Source: Streptomyces sp. P9-A4 (GTDB lineage: Bacteria > Actinomycetota > Actinomycetes > Streptomycetales > Streptomycetaceae). From it: a stretch of DNA of 64,000 bases. The stretch covers positions 2,924,501 to 2,988,500 of the forward strand of contig NZ_JAZIFY010000001.1 in assembly GCF_036634195.1 (NCBI RefSeq). The letters are read 5' to 3'. The notes beneath the pieces are model-generated. The model did no database searches. It saw nothing but the letters and a program-made list of their open reading frames with translations, and was not told the DNA's origin. This document shows positions 38,735 through 47,081 of the stretch, piece after piece; positions within the stretch are counted from its first letter, which is position 1; each line of letters begins with the position of its first letter. A program made the translations under genes and the position numbers.

Positions 38735-39636
38735 AGGACTGCCGCGCCTGCCGTCGGCGAGGTCGCCACCCGTGCCGTGCGGCAGGTGCCGGAGGCGGTC
38801 AGGGCGGCGGCGACCGTGGCCGCCGTCTCCGGGTCCTTCACCAGGAACGCCGTCGTCGGGCCCGAGCCGGAGACCAGGGCCGCGAGGGCGCCCGCCTCGG
38901 TGCCGGCCGCCAGGGTCGCGGCGAGCGCGGGGCGCAGGGAGAGCGCCGGGGCCTGGAGGTCGTTGGCGAGGGCGCCCGCGAGGGCGGCGGTGTCACCGGT
39001 CCGCAGGGCTTCGAGGAGGGCCGGGGAGGCGGCCGGCTCGGGGACGTCCACGCCCTCGGCGAGGCGGTCGAACTCGCCGTACACCGCCGGGGTCGAGAGC
39101 CCGCCGTCGGCGACGGCGAACACCCAGTGGAAGGTGCCGCCGACCGGCAGCTCTTCGAGCCTCTCGCCGCGCCCGGTACCGAGCGCCGCCCCGCCGACCA
39201 GGCTGAACGGCACGTCGGAGCCGAGTTCGGCGCAGATCTCCAGGAGGACGTCACGGGGGGTGTCCAGGCCCCACAGCGCGTCGCAGGCGAGCAGGGCGCC
39301 CGCCCCGTCCGCGCTGCCGCCGGCCATGCCGCCGGCGACCGGGATGTCCTTCTCGATGTGCAGGTGCACGTCCGGCGCGATGCCGTGCCGGGCGGCGAGC
39401 AGTTCGGCGGCGCGCGCGGCCAGGTTGGTGCGGTCGAGCGGCACCTTGTCGGCGTCCGGGCCCTCGCAGGTGACCGTCAGCGTCCCGGCGGGGGTCGCCG
39501 TCACCTCGTCGTACAGGGAGACGGCGAGGAAGACGTTGGCCAGGTCGTGGAAGCCGTCGGGGCGGGCCGCGCCGACCGCGAGCTGGACGTTGACCTTGGC
39601 GGGGACCCGTACGGTCACGCCACGGGGAGCGCTCAC
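38731..39636 (-). CDS. ispE: 4-diphosphocytidyl-2-C-methyl-D-erythritol kinase
   Basis: A 301-residue GHMP kinase of the MEP pathway to isoprenoids. Motifs: [24 protein letters not shown], phosphate loop [16 protein letters not shown], and [10 protein letters not shown] near the C-terminus. The GTG start at 39636 overlaps the rsmA stop by 4 bp. Last gene of the tatD-rpf-rsmA-ispE row, conserved in Mycobacterium (rpfB-ksgA-ispE) as well. The TAG stop shares four bases (CTAG 38731-38734) with the convergent gene. Confidence 0.95.
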   Translation of the reverse strand: MSAPRGVTVRVPAKVNVQLAVGAARPDGFHDLANVFLAVSLYDEVTATPAGTLTVTCEGPDADKVPLDRTNLAARAAELLAARHGIAPDVHLHIEKDIPVAGGMAGGSADGAGALLACDALWGLDTPRDVLLEICAELGSDVPFSLVGGAALGTGRGERLEELPVGGTFHWVFAVADGGLSTPAVYGEFDRLAEGVDVPEPAASPALLEALRTGDTAALAGALANDLQAPALSLRPALAATLAAGTEAGALAALVSGSGPTTAFLVKDPETAATVAAALTASGTCRTARVATSPTAGAAVL

Positions 39637-40505
39637 GCCTTCGCCTCCGCGATCCGGGCGAACTCCTCGACCGTGAGCGCCTCGCCGCGCGCCTGCGGCG
39701 AGATCCCGGCCTTCACGAGGGCCTCCTCGGCCGCGGCGGGCGAGCCCGCCCAGTTCGCGAGGGCCGCGCGGAGGGTCTTGCGGCGCTGCGCGAAGGCCGC
39801 GTCGACGACCGCGAAGACCTCCTGGCGGGAGGCGGTGGTCGCGAGGGGTTCGGTGCGGCGGACCAGGGAGACGAGACCGGAGTCGACGTTCGGCGCGGGC
39901 CAGAAGACGTTGCGGCCGATGGAGCCGGCCCGCTTGACCTCCGCGTACCAGTTGGCCTTGACCGAGGGCACGCCGTAGACCTTGTTGCCGGGCTTGGCGG
40001 CGAGGCGGTCGGCGACCTCGGCCTGGACCATGACGAGGGTCCGCTCGATGCTCGGGAACCGCTCCAGCATGTGGAGCAGGACCGGCACGGCGACGTTGTA
40101 CGGCAGGTTGGCGACGAGCGCGGTCGGCGCGGGGCCGGGCAGTTCCTGGACCTGCATGGCGTCCGAGTGGACGAGCGCGAAGCGGTCGGCGCGGGCCGGC
40201 ATGCGGGCGGCGATCGTGGCGGGCAGCGCGGCGGCGAGTACGTCGTCGATCTCGACGGCCGTCACCCGGTCCGCGGCCTCCAGGAGGGCCAGGGTGAGGG
40301 AGCCGAGTCCGGGCCCCACCTCCACGACCACGTCGTCGGGCCGGACCTCGGCCGTGCGGACGATCCGCCGGACGGTGTTGGCGTCGATGACGAAGTTCTG
40401 GCCCTTCTGCTTCGTGGGGCGCACGCCGAGGGCGGCGGCCAGCTCACGGATGTCGGCGGGGCCGAGGAGGGCGTCGGGGCTTTCGGGGCCGGTGGTGGTG
40501 CTCAC
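39633..40505 (-). CDS. rsmA: 16S rRNA dimethyladenosine transferase (A1518/A1519)
   Basis: A 290-residue SAM-dependent enzyme that dimethylates two adjacent adenines near the 3' end of 16S rRNA during 30S maturation (also called ksgA). Motifs: [21 protein letters not shown] loop [15 protein letters not shown], and catalytic NLPYNVAVP. Start GTG 40505. It lies 91 bp after the rpf gene and overlaps ispE by 4 bp. Confidence 0.96.
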   Translation of the reverse strand: MSTTTGPESPDALLGPADIRELAAALGVRPTKQKGQNFVIDANTVRRIVRTAEVRPDDVVVEVGPGLGSLTLALLEAADRVTAVEIDDVLAAALPATIAARMPARADRFALVHSDAMQVQELPGPAPTALVANLPYNVAVPVLLHMLERFPSIERTLVMVQAEVADRLAAKPGNKVYGVPSVKANWYAEVKRAGSIGRNVFWPAPNVDSGLVSLVRRTEPLATTASRQEVFAVVDAAFAQRRKTLRAALANWAGSPAAAEEALVKAGISPQARGEALTVEEFARIAEAKA

Positions 40506-40596
40506 CGGTACAGCCTAGGCCCTGCGCGGCCGGGGCTCACCGGCACGAGCGGGGGCCTGCGCTCCGGCCGGCCCGTGACCCCCGTCCCACCGCGGC

Positions 40597-41871
40597 TCAC
40601 CCGTACAGCCGGCGGCCGCAGTGGGGCCAGGGGCTCGCGCCCCGCTGCACGTACAGCTTCTTCGCCCGGAAGGTCTGCTCGGCGGCGGGTGCGTTCTGCG
40701 CGACGCCGCTGCCCCCGAGCGCCTGCCAGGTGCCGGGGTCGAACTGGTAGAGCCCGCCGTACGTCCCCGAGGCGTCGACCGCGCCCGGCCGGCCGCCGGA
40801 CTCGCAGGCGGCGAGCGCGCCCCAGTCGAGGCCGTCGGCCCCGGCGACGGAGGTGGGCAGCGGCCGGGTGCCGACCCGCACGGTGCGGCTGACGGGCTCG
40901 CGGACGATCTCCTCCCCGGTGCGGCGGGGCCGCTGCCGGACGCCGTTCACGGTGCGGAGGCTGTACGTGACCCGGCGCACCCCGGGCACGCCCTGCCGTT
41001 CGACGACCTCGGACCCCGCGAACAGCCCGGGGTCGCGGACCTTCTCGACCGCGTACGGGATCGCCTCCTCCCGCACCTGCCGGGAGCCGGTGATCCGCAG
41101 CACGTTGACCGTCTGGCCGTCGCGCGGGAAGGAGCCGGGGGCGACGGAGGTGACGTCCTGACCGGTCAGGGTGATCCCGGCCTCGGCCAGGGCCTCCCCG
41201 ACGGTCGCGGCGTTCGTCCGGACGGTCCGCTCCCGCCCGTCGGCGAGGAAGGTGATGCTCCGCTCGGTGCGTACGTCCAGGGCGAGGCCCTGCCGGGAGA
41301 TCGCGGCCCCCCGCGAGGCCGAGAGGTACGCGCCCGCCGCGCGGACACCGAGCTGGCGCAGCGCCCCCTCGACCGTGTGGGCGGTCGTCCACACCTGGCG
41401 GCGCTGCCCGTCGAGGGTGAGGGCGACCGGCCGGCCGTACCGGACGATGATCTCGTCTCCGTTGGCCAGGGCCTCGGCGGGGGCGGGCGCGATGATGTCG
41501 TGCGCGCCGACGGCCAGGCCCTCGTCGGCGAGGAGTTCGCCGATGTCGTCGGCGAAGGTGTGCAGGGTGCGGGGCACGCCGTCGACGGTGAGCTGGACGG
41601 CCTTGTCGTCGGCGACGAAGGCGCTGGTGCCGCCGGCGAGGAAGGCGACGACGAGGGCCTGCGGGACGAGCCTGCGCAGCCCCTCCCCGGCGGGTCCGGA
41701 GGCCCTGCGGCGGCGGGCGGCCCGCCGGGACCCGGCCCGGGAGCCCTGTCCGGGGACGGCTGCCGCGGCGGGCACCACGAGGGGTGCCTCGATCGTCGGC
41801 TGCTCATGCACGGGCAGGGTCGCGGCGGCGCCCTGCCGTCCCGCTCGGTGACTGCCCTGGGAAGTGCTCAC
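40597..41871 (-). CDS. Resuscitation-promoting factor (RpfB type)
   Basis: A 424-residue cell-wall hydrolase. After a basic N-terminus, one membrane helix or signal anchor (about 70-90, LVPQALVVAFLAGGTSAFVAD) is followed by three DUF348 repeats (VQLTVDGVPRTLHTFADDIG, VALTLDGQRRQVWTTAHTV, ITFLADGRERTVRTNAATV), then a G5 domain (EEAIPYAVEKVRDPGLFAGS ... VTYSLRTVNG). The C-terminal Rpf lysozyme-like domain runs from about 345 to 424, with catalytic E357 in ACESGG and TYGGLYQFDPGTWQALGG. It cleaves peptidoglycan and helps spores or dormant cells restart. GTG 41871. Same order tatD-rpfB-ksgA-ispE as in Mycobacterium. Confidence 0.93.
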   Translation of the reverse strand: MSTSQGSHRAGRQGAAATLPVHEQPTIEAPLVVPAAAAVPGQGSRAGSRRAARRRRASGPAGEGLRRLVPQALVVAFLAGGTSAFVADDKAVQLTVDGVPRTLHTFADDIGELLADEGLAVGAHDIIAPAPAEALANGDEIIVRYGRPVALTLDGQRRQVWTTAHTVEGALRQLGVRAAGAYLSASRGAAISRQGLALDVRTERSITFLADGRERTVRTNAATVGEALAEAGITLTGQDVTSVAPGSFPRDGQTVNVLRITGSRQVREEAIPYAVEKVRDPGLFAGSEVVERQGVPGVRRVTYSLRTVNGVRQRPRRTGEEIVREPVSRTVRVGTRPLPTSVAGADGLDWGALAACESGGRPGAVDASGTYGGLYQFDPGTWQALGGSGVAQNAPAAEQTFRAKKLYVQRGASPWPHCGRRLYG

Positions 41872-42013
41872 GAGGCCGGGACCCTAGCCCCGACCTCCAT
41901 CACTCATCCGAACGACACGACCACGAAGCGTAATCGTTATGCACGGCACCGGCCCCGGCATCGGCCCCGGCGCCCGGCACCGGTCCCGGCCCCAGCACCA
42001 GCCCCGCCGGACT

Positions 42014-42883
42014 TCAGTAGTCGAACGCGCGGGCCGTGTTCACGGCGATCGCCTCGGCGAGGTCGTTCTCCCCGATCCCCCGCACCTCCGCCATCGCCCG
42101 GAGCGTGACCGGGATCAGGTACGGGGCGTTCGGGCGGCCCCGGTAGGGCGCCGGGGTGAGGAAGGGGGCGTCGGTCTCGACGAGGACGAGGTCCAGCGGG
42201 GCGACGGCGAGCGCGTCCCGCAGGTGCTGGGCGTTCTTGAAGGTGACGTTGCCGGCGAAGGACATGTAGTAGCCCTTGGCGGCGCAGATCTCGGCCATGG
42301 CGGCGTCGCCGGAGTAGCAGTGGAAGACGGTCCGCTCGGGGGCGCCCTCCTCGTCCAGGACCCGCAGCACGTCGGCGTGGGCCTCCCGGTCGTGGATGAC
42401 GAGCGCCTTGCCGTGCCGCTTGGCGATCTCGATGTGGGCGCGGAAGGAACGCTCCTGCGCGGCGATGCCCTCGGGGCCCGTACGGAAGAAGTCGAGGCCG
42501 GTCTCGCCCACGCCCCGGACGTACGGGAGGGCGGCGAGGCGGTCGATCTCGGCGAGCGCGTCGTCCAGGGCGGCGTCGCCGCCCCCCTGCCGGGCGCCCT
42601 GCCGGGACCAGCCGTCGGGGTCCCCGAGGACGATCCGGGGCGCTTCGTTGGGGTGCAGGGCCACGGCCGCGTGCACATGCTCGTGGGCGGCGGCGGTCTC
42701 GGCGGCCCATTGCGAGCCCTTCACGTCGCAGCCCACCTGGACGACCGTGGTCACGCCGACGGCGGCGGCCTTGACGAGGGCCTCCTCGACGGTCCCGGAC
42801 TGGAGGTCCAGATGGGTGTGCGAGTCCGCGACCTCCACCAGGAGGGGTTCGGGCAGCGGCGGCGGGGCGTCCTTGGCACTCAT
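42014..42883 (-). CDS. tatD: TatD-family metal-dependent DNase
   Basis: A 289-residue amidohydrolase-fold protein. Metal ligands: DSHTHLDL at the N-terminus (H-x-H), VGETGLDFFRT, VIHDREAHADVL, FHCYSGD, and LVETDAPFLTP. TatD proteins are 3' to 5' exonucleases or tRNA-related hydrolases, in the cytoplasm. Start ATG 42883. A 142-bp gap to rpf shows a GC-rich stretch of repeated GGCCCCGGCA-like words right after the stop but no clear terminator. Confidence 0.93.
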   Translation of the reverse strand: MSAKDAPPPLPEPLLVEVADSHTHLDLQSGTVEEALVKAAAVGVTTVVQVGCDVKGSQWAAETAAAHEHVHAAVALHPNEAPRIVLGDPDGWSRQGARQGGGDAALDDALAEIDRLAALPYVRGVGETGLDFFRTGPEGIAAQERSFRAHIEIAKRHGKALVIHDREAHADVLRVLDEEGAPERTVFHCYSGDAAMAEICAAKGYYMSFAGNVTFKNAQHLRDALAVAPLDLVLVETDAPFLTPAPYRGRPNAPYLIPVTLRAMAEVRGIGENDLAEAIAVNTARAFDY

Positions 42884-42947
42884 GGCCCCGATCGTACGAG
42901 GCGCACGAGTGCCCGCGCGCGGGGTTACCCGTGCCGTCGGAAGCCGT

Positions 42948-43367
42948 TCACTGATGGCGCCGGAAGGGGTGCAGGAGGTCCGAGAGGTGCCAGTGGTGCG
43001 GCACCGGAGGCTGCTCCGGGCCGCCCTCGGTCAGATCCTGGCCGATGGGTCCGGCCGGCCCCACGGGCCTCGTCTCCTTCGACCCCCGCCGGTGCTTCTC
43101 CGTCGCGGCGATCAGGTCGAGCACCGACGACACCTGCCCCGCGCGCATGATGCGGACGACGTGTCCGCCGCAGTTCATGCAGGTGGGGCTGGACAGCGGG
43201 GAAGGCACCCGCTCCCCGTCGGCCTTGTAGACGACGAATTCGTGGCCGGCGGCGTCGACGTGGTGCTCGATGTCGTACGCCTGCTCCCAGCCGTATCCAC
43301 AACGCATGCAGGCGAAGGCGTACGCCTCGTGGGCGACGGATATGCCGGTGCCGGTGATCTCGCTCAT
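42948..43367 (-). CDS. Zinc-ribbon protein of unknown function
   Basis: A 139-residue protein. Two CxxC motifs, CMRCGYGWEQAY (about residue 20) and CMNCGGHVVR (about 64), would hold one zinc; between them is an EHHVDAAGHEFVVYKADGERVPSP strand pair. The C-terminus is Pro/His-rich (PPVPHHWHLSDLLHPF). The arrangement is common in Streptomyces between tatD and rsmI homologues and has no assigned role. ATG 43367 follows GAGAGGAG. Lies upstream of tatD in the same direction. Confidence 0.7.
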   Translation of the reverse strand: MSEITGTGISVAHEAYAFACMRCGYGWEQAYDIEHHVDAAGHEFVVYKADGERVPSPLSSPTCMNCGGHVVRIMRAGQVSSVLDLIAATEKHRRGSKETRPVGPAGPIGQDLTEGGPEQPPVPHHWHLSDLLHPFRRHQ

Positions 43368-43505
43368 GCCAGCTCCTCTCCACTGATCAGTGGACGCCTT
43401 TTCGGGCCGGAGCGCATCAGCGTGGGAAGAACCATGGAAGGCTTTTGGCCCTTCCCTTGCCAAGCACCCTGCGGAGTGTCCCGGCGCCGGTTTCGGCTTT
43501 GCCTT

Positions 43506-44393
43506 TCAGATTAGTCCTTTACTGTTTCCGGGGACCGGGCCAGCCGCATTCTTTGCCGCCACGACCGCATCGAAGACCTCCCGCTTGGGCAGTCCCGCGT
43601 CCGCCGCTACGGCCGCGATGGCCTCCTTGCGGCGCTCCCCCGCCTCCTCGCGCACCCGCACCCTGCGCACCAGCTCCTCGGCGTCGAGTTCGGCCGGGCC
43701 GGTCTCCGGGGCGCCCTCGACGACGACCGTGATCTCGCCGCGTACGCCCTCGGCCGCCCAGGCGGCGAGCTCGGCCAGCGGGCCGCGCTTGACCTCCTCG
43801 TACGTCTTGGTCAGCTCGCGGCAGACGGCGGCCCTGCGCTCGGCGCCGAAGACCTCGGCCATCGCGGCGAGGGTGTCGTCCAGGCGGTGCGGGGCCTCGA
43901 AGTAGACGAGGGTCCGCTTCTCGTCCGCGACCTCGCGGAGCTTCCCGAGGCGCTCGCCCGCCTTCCTCGGCAGGAAGCCCTCGAAGCAGAAGCGGTCCAC
44001 GGGCAGCCCGGAGAGGGCGAGCGCGGTGAGCACGGCGGACGGGCCGGGGACGGCCGTCACCTTGATGTCCTGCTCGACGGCGGCGGCGACCAGCCGGTAG
44101 CCGGGGTCCGACACGGACGGCATGCCCGCGTCGGTCACCAGCAGCACCCGGGCGCCGCCGACCAGCGCCTCGACGAGTTCGGGCGTACGGGCGGACTCGT
44201 TCCCCTCGAAGTAGGAGACGACCCGGCCCGAGGTGTGGATGCCCAGCGCGCGGGTCAGTCCGCGCAGCCTCCGGGTGTCCTCGGCGGCCACGATGTCCGC
44301 GTTCTCCAGTTCGGTGGCGAGTCGGGGCGGAGCGTCCGCGATGTCACCGATGGGGGTCCCTGCGAGTACCAGCGTTCCTGTCACACGGACCAT
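43506..44393 (-). CDS. rsmI: 16S rRNA 2'-O-ribose C1402 methyltransferase
   Basis: A 295-residue tetrapyrrole-methylase-fold enzyme. Motifs: LVLAGTPIGDIADAPPRL at the N-terminus, AEDTRRLRGL, the SAM loop VLLVTDAGMPSVSDPG, and VPGPSAVLTALALSGLP. It methylates the ribose of C1402 in the ribosomal P site together with RsmH. ATG 44393; divergent from pmt across 52 bp. A C-terminal region rich in Glu/Arg (ELVRRVRVREEAGERRKEAI) matches the family. Confidence 0.95.
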   Translation of the reverse strand: MVRVTGTLVLAGTPIGDIADAPPRLATELENADIVAAEDTRRLRGLTRALGIHTSGRVVSYFEGNESARTPELVEALVGGARVLLVTDAGMPSVSDPGYRLVAAAVEQDIKVTAVPGPSAVLTALALSGLPVDRFCFEGFLPRKAGERLGKLREVADEKRTLVYFEAPHRLDDTLAAMAEVFGAERRAAVCRELTKTYEEVKRGPLAELAAWAAEGVRGEITVVVEGAPETGPAELDAEELVRRVRVREEAGERRKEAIAAVAADAGLPKREVFDAVVAAKNAAGPVPGNSKGLI

Positions 44394-44445
44394 CCTCCCA
44401 GCCCGGACAGGCGACGCGCACAGGCGCGTTCCCTACGATGGCGCG

Positions 44446-46188
44446 GTGACCAGTACCGCACCCGAGGCCCTGGAGGGCCGGCACGCCGTGGCAGAGCCTT
44501 CTTCGTGGCAGAAGCGGCTCCGTCGTTTCGGCTATGCGCCGCCCGCCGGAAGCACCGCACCCATCGGGCTGCGGGAGCGGCTCGTCCCCCCGTTCACCCG
44601 TCCCTCCGAGCGGCTGATGTCGCTCCTCGGCATCGGCCCCGACCGGGCGGAGCGGCTGTGGCGGCTGATGGCCTGGGGCGGTCCGCTCCTGGTCACGGCG
44701 GTCGCCGGGCTGCTGAGGTTCTGGAACCTCGGCAAGCCGCACGCGGTGATATTCGATGAGACGTACTACGCCAAGGACTCCTGGGCCCTGATCAACCAGG
44801 GGTACGAGGGGGCCTGGCCGAAGGACATCGACAAGACGATCCTGACGGACCCGGGCGCGGTGCTCGTACCGACCGAGCACGGGTACGTCGTCCATCCCCC
44901 GATGGGCAAGTGGGTCATCGGCGTCGGCGAGAAGATCTTCGGCTTCGAGCCCTTCGGCTGGCGCTTCATGGTGGCGCTGCTCGGCACCCTGTCGGTGCTG
45001 ATGCTGTGCCGGATCGGCCGGCGCCTGTTCCGCTCGACGTTCCTGGGCTGTCTGGCGGGCCTGCTGCTCGCCGTCGACGGCCTGCACTTCGTGATGAGCC
45101 GGACCGCGCTCCTCGACCAGGTGCTGATGTTCTTCGTGCTCGCCGCCTTCGGCTGTCTCGTGCTGGACCGGGACCGGACCAGAAAACGGCTCGCGGGCGC
45201 CCTCCCCGAGGACGAGGAGGGGGTGCTGCGGCCCGACGCGGAGATCGCGGAGACCCTGCGCCTGGGGTGGCGGCCGTGGCGGATCACGGCCGGGGTGATG
45301 CTGGGCCTCGCGGCGGCCACCAAGTGGAACGGCCTGTACGTGATGGTGGGCTTCGGCCTGATGACGGTCCTGTGGGACGTCGGCGGGCGCCGTACGGCCG
45401 GCGCGGTCCGCCCGTACCTCGCGGTGATCAAGAAGGACCTGGTGCCGGCCTTCGTGTCGGTGGTGCCGGTGGCGATCGTCACGTACCTGGCGACCTGGAC
45501 CGGCTGGCTCGTCACCGACAAGGGCTACTTCCGCGACTGGGCCGCCCAGCAGGACAAGATCGACGGCGGCGGCACGTGGGGCTGGCTGCCGCAGTGGCTG
45601 CGCAGCCTGTGGCACTACGAGTCCGAGGTGTACTCGTTCCACGTGGGCCTGACCTCGCCGCACACCTACGAGTCGAACCCCTGGTCCTGGATCGTCCTCG
45701 GCCGCCCGGTCTCGTACTTCTACGAGTCCCCCGCGCCGGGCGTGAACGGCTGCCCGGCCACGGCGAAGGGGAAGTGCGCCCAGGAGGTCCTGGCCCTCGG
45801 CACCCCGCTCCTGTGGTGGGCCGCCTGTTTCGCCATCCTGTACATCCTGTGGCGCTGGGCGTTCCGCCGCGACTGGCGCGCGGGCGCGATCGCCTGCGGC
45901 ATCGCGGCCGGCTGGCTGCCGTGGTTCCTCTACCAGGAACGCACCATCTTCCTTTTCTACGCGGTGGTGTTCGTGCCTTTCCTGTGTCTGGCGGTGGCCA
46001 TGATGCTGGGCGCGATCATCGGCCCCGCGGGTTCATCGGAAAGACGTCGTACATTCGGCGCGGTGACGGCGGGATGTCTTGTCCTCCTCATCGTCTGGAA
46101 TTTCATTTACTTCTGGCCCATCTACACGGGCACGCCCATTCCGATAGACCAATGGCGCAACCGGATGTGGCTGGACACCTGGGTGTGA
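44446..46188 (+). CDS. pmt: Polyprenyl-phosphate-mannose protein O-mannosyltransferase (PMT family)
   Basis: A 580-residue multi-spanning membrane protein, GT39. The first external loop has the catalytic acidic pair in VIFDETYYAKD, then the loop VHPPMGKWVIG and FGWRFM; about ten hydrophobic helices follow, with PMT_4TMC at the C-terminus (FLYQERTIFLFYAVVFVPF). It transfers mannose from polyprenyl-P-mannose to Ser/Thr of proteins during Sec export; in S. coelicolor this enzyme glycosylates lipoproteins and serves as part of a phage receptor system. GTG 44446 has no ribosome site, but TACGAT lies six bases before it, so the mRNA is probably leaderless. Substrates may include the Thr/Pro stalk protein at 15.3 kb (inference). 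Confidence 0.93.
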   Translation: MTSTAPEALEGRHAVAEPSSWQKRLRRFGYAPPAGSTAPIGLRERLVPPFTRPSERLMSLLGIGPDRAERLWRLMAWGGPLLVTAVAGLLRFWNLGKPHAVIFDETYYAKDSWALINQGYEGAWPKDIDKTILTDPGAVLVPTEHGYVVHPPMGKWVIGVGEKIFGFEPFGWRFMVALLGTLSVLMLCRIGRRLFRSTFLGCLAGLLLAVDGLHFVMSRTALLDQVLMFFVLAAFGCLVLDRDRTRKRLAGALPEDEEGVLRPDAEIAETLRLGWRPWRITAGVMLGLAAATKWNGLYVMVGFGLMTVLWDVGGRRTAGAVRPYLAVIKKDLVPAFVSVVPVAIVTYLATWTGWLVTDKGYFRDWAAQQDKIDGGGTWGWLPQWLRSLWHYESEVYSFHVGLTSPHTYESNPWSWIVLGRPVSYFYESPAPGVNGCPATAKGKCAQEVLALGTPLLWWAACFAILYILWRWAFRRDWRAGAIACGIAAGWLPWFLYQERTIFLFYAVVFVPFLCLAVAMMLGAIIGPAGSSERRRTFGAVTAGCLVLLIVWNFIYFWPIYTGTPIPIDQWRNRMWLDTWV

Positions 46189-46195
46189 GGGGGGC

Positions 46196-46225
46196 GGGTC
46201 CGGGCCCCGGGCGGGGCTCGGACCC
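46196..46225 (+). terminator. Terminator after pmt
   Basis: Stem GGGTCCGGGCCCC / GGGGCTCGGACCC with a 4-base loop, immediately after the pmt stop. Confidence 0.7.
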
Positions 46226-46360
46226 ACCGCATCACACTCCAGTACGAAAATCGGCTTAATCCCCTCGACGGGGGGACCCCCGGTCAGGGAAGCTGTCCCC
46301 AACAGGCCTGCACACAGGCCACGTTGGACAACAGCTGCGTACTCACGCACGGGGGATCAC

Positions 46361-46903
46361 ATGGCAGGAACGACTCATCGCTGGCTGGCGCGCATAGCGG
46401 GGGCGGCCGCCGCCGCCCTCATGATCGCCGGCACCACCACCGGCACGGCTTCCGCCGCCACCACCGTGGTGGGCCCGCCGCCGGTCGAGGTGACCTCGAA
46501 CTTCGGCGTGGTCGCGACCACGCATCCGGACACGGTGGGCTGCAACGGCTACAAGGTGACCGGCACGGGCACCTCCCTCGGCTCGCCGTTCGCCGACGGC
46601 GGCGTCTGGACGCAGGACGAGGTGGTGTGTACGGCGACCGTCCCCGGCACGTACGACATCAACGGGACGGCGATGATCTCCAGGAGCAACGGCGACAAGC
46701 TGAAGATCTCCTACCACCTCAGCGCGCCGCTCACCGCGGCCACCACGGTCTACCCGACCGGCACGTTCACGATCCTGCGCGGCGAGGGCCTCTACGAGGA
46801 CGCGACCGGCGGCGGCTCGATGAGCGCGACGGTCAACCTGCTGGACCACGCCCATGTCACCTCCCAGATGTCGGGGTACATGCGCTTCCTGTGGCAGGTC
46901 TGA
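46361..46903 (+). CDS. Small secreted protein, unknown
   Basis: A 180-residue exported protein I do not recognise. The signal peptide is in the first 32 residues (IAGAAAAALMIAGTTTGTASA). The mature part is rich in Thr, Gly and Val with alternating hydrophobic strands, consistent with an all-beta domain. Two cysteines (DTVGCNGYKV and EVVCTATVPG) about 28 residues apart could form a disulfide. No anchor. ATG 46361 follows GGGGGA. It has its own terminator and no partner in an operon. The Thr-rich mature sequence could be O-mannosylated (inference). Confidence 0.75.
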   Translation: MAGTTHRWLARIAGAAAAALMIAGTTTGTASAATTVVGPPPVEVTSNFGVVATTHPDTVGCNGYKVTGTGTSLGSPFADGGVWTQDEVVCTATVPGTYDINGTAMISRSNGDKLKISYHLSAPLTAATTVYPTGTFTILRGEGLYEDATGGGSMSATVNLLDHAHVTSQMSGYMRFLWQV

Positions 46904-46940
46904 CCTTCGGGTCCGAACCTTCGAGGGTCGAACGCTCCAA

Positions 46941-46976
46941 GGGCGGTCCCTCCCCCACCCGGGGGAGGGGCCGCCC
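46941..46976 (+). terminator. Terminator after the secreted protein
   Basis: A 16-bp stem, GGGCGGTCCCTCCCCC against GGGGGAGGGGCCGCCC, with one wobble and an ACCC loop. Confidence 0.8.
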
Positions 46977-47081
46977 TCGCGCATGCCCCCGCCCCGTATG
47001 ACAGATGTGACGGAAGTTGCTCGACACAACTGCCTTGACGCTGTTGACTCATGGGTCCACCTGGGGAGGGGAGGCGCAGCC

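Noticed and set aside
41872..42013. c-di-AMP (ydaO) riboswitch before the rpf gene, as known for other Streptomyces rpf genes
   Set aside because: The gap is 142 bp, largely GGCCCCGGCA-like words, and I cannot find the conserved ydaO core.
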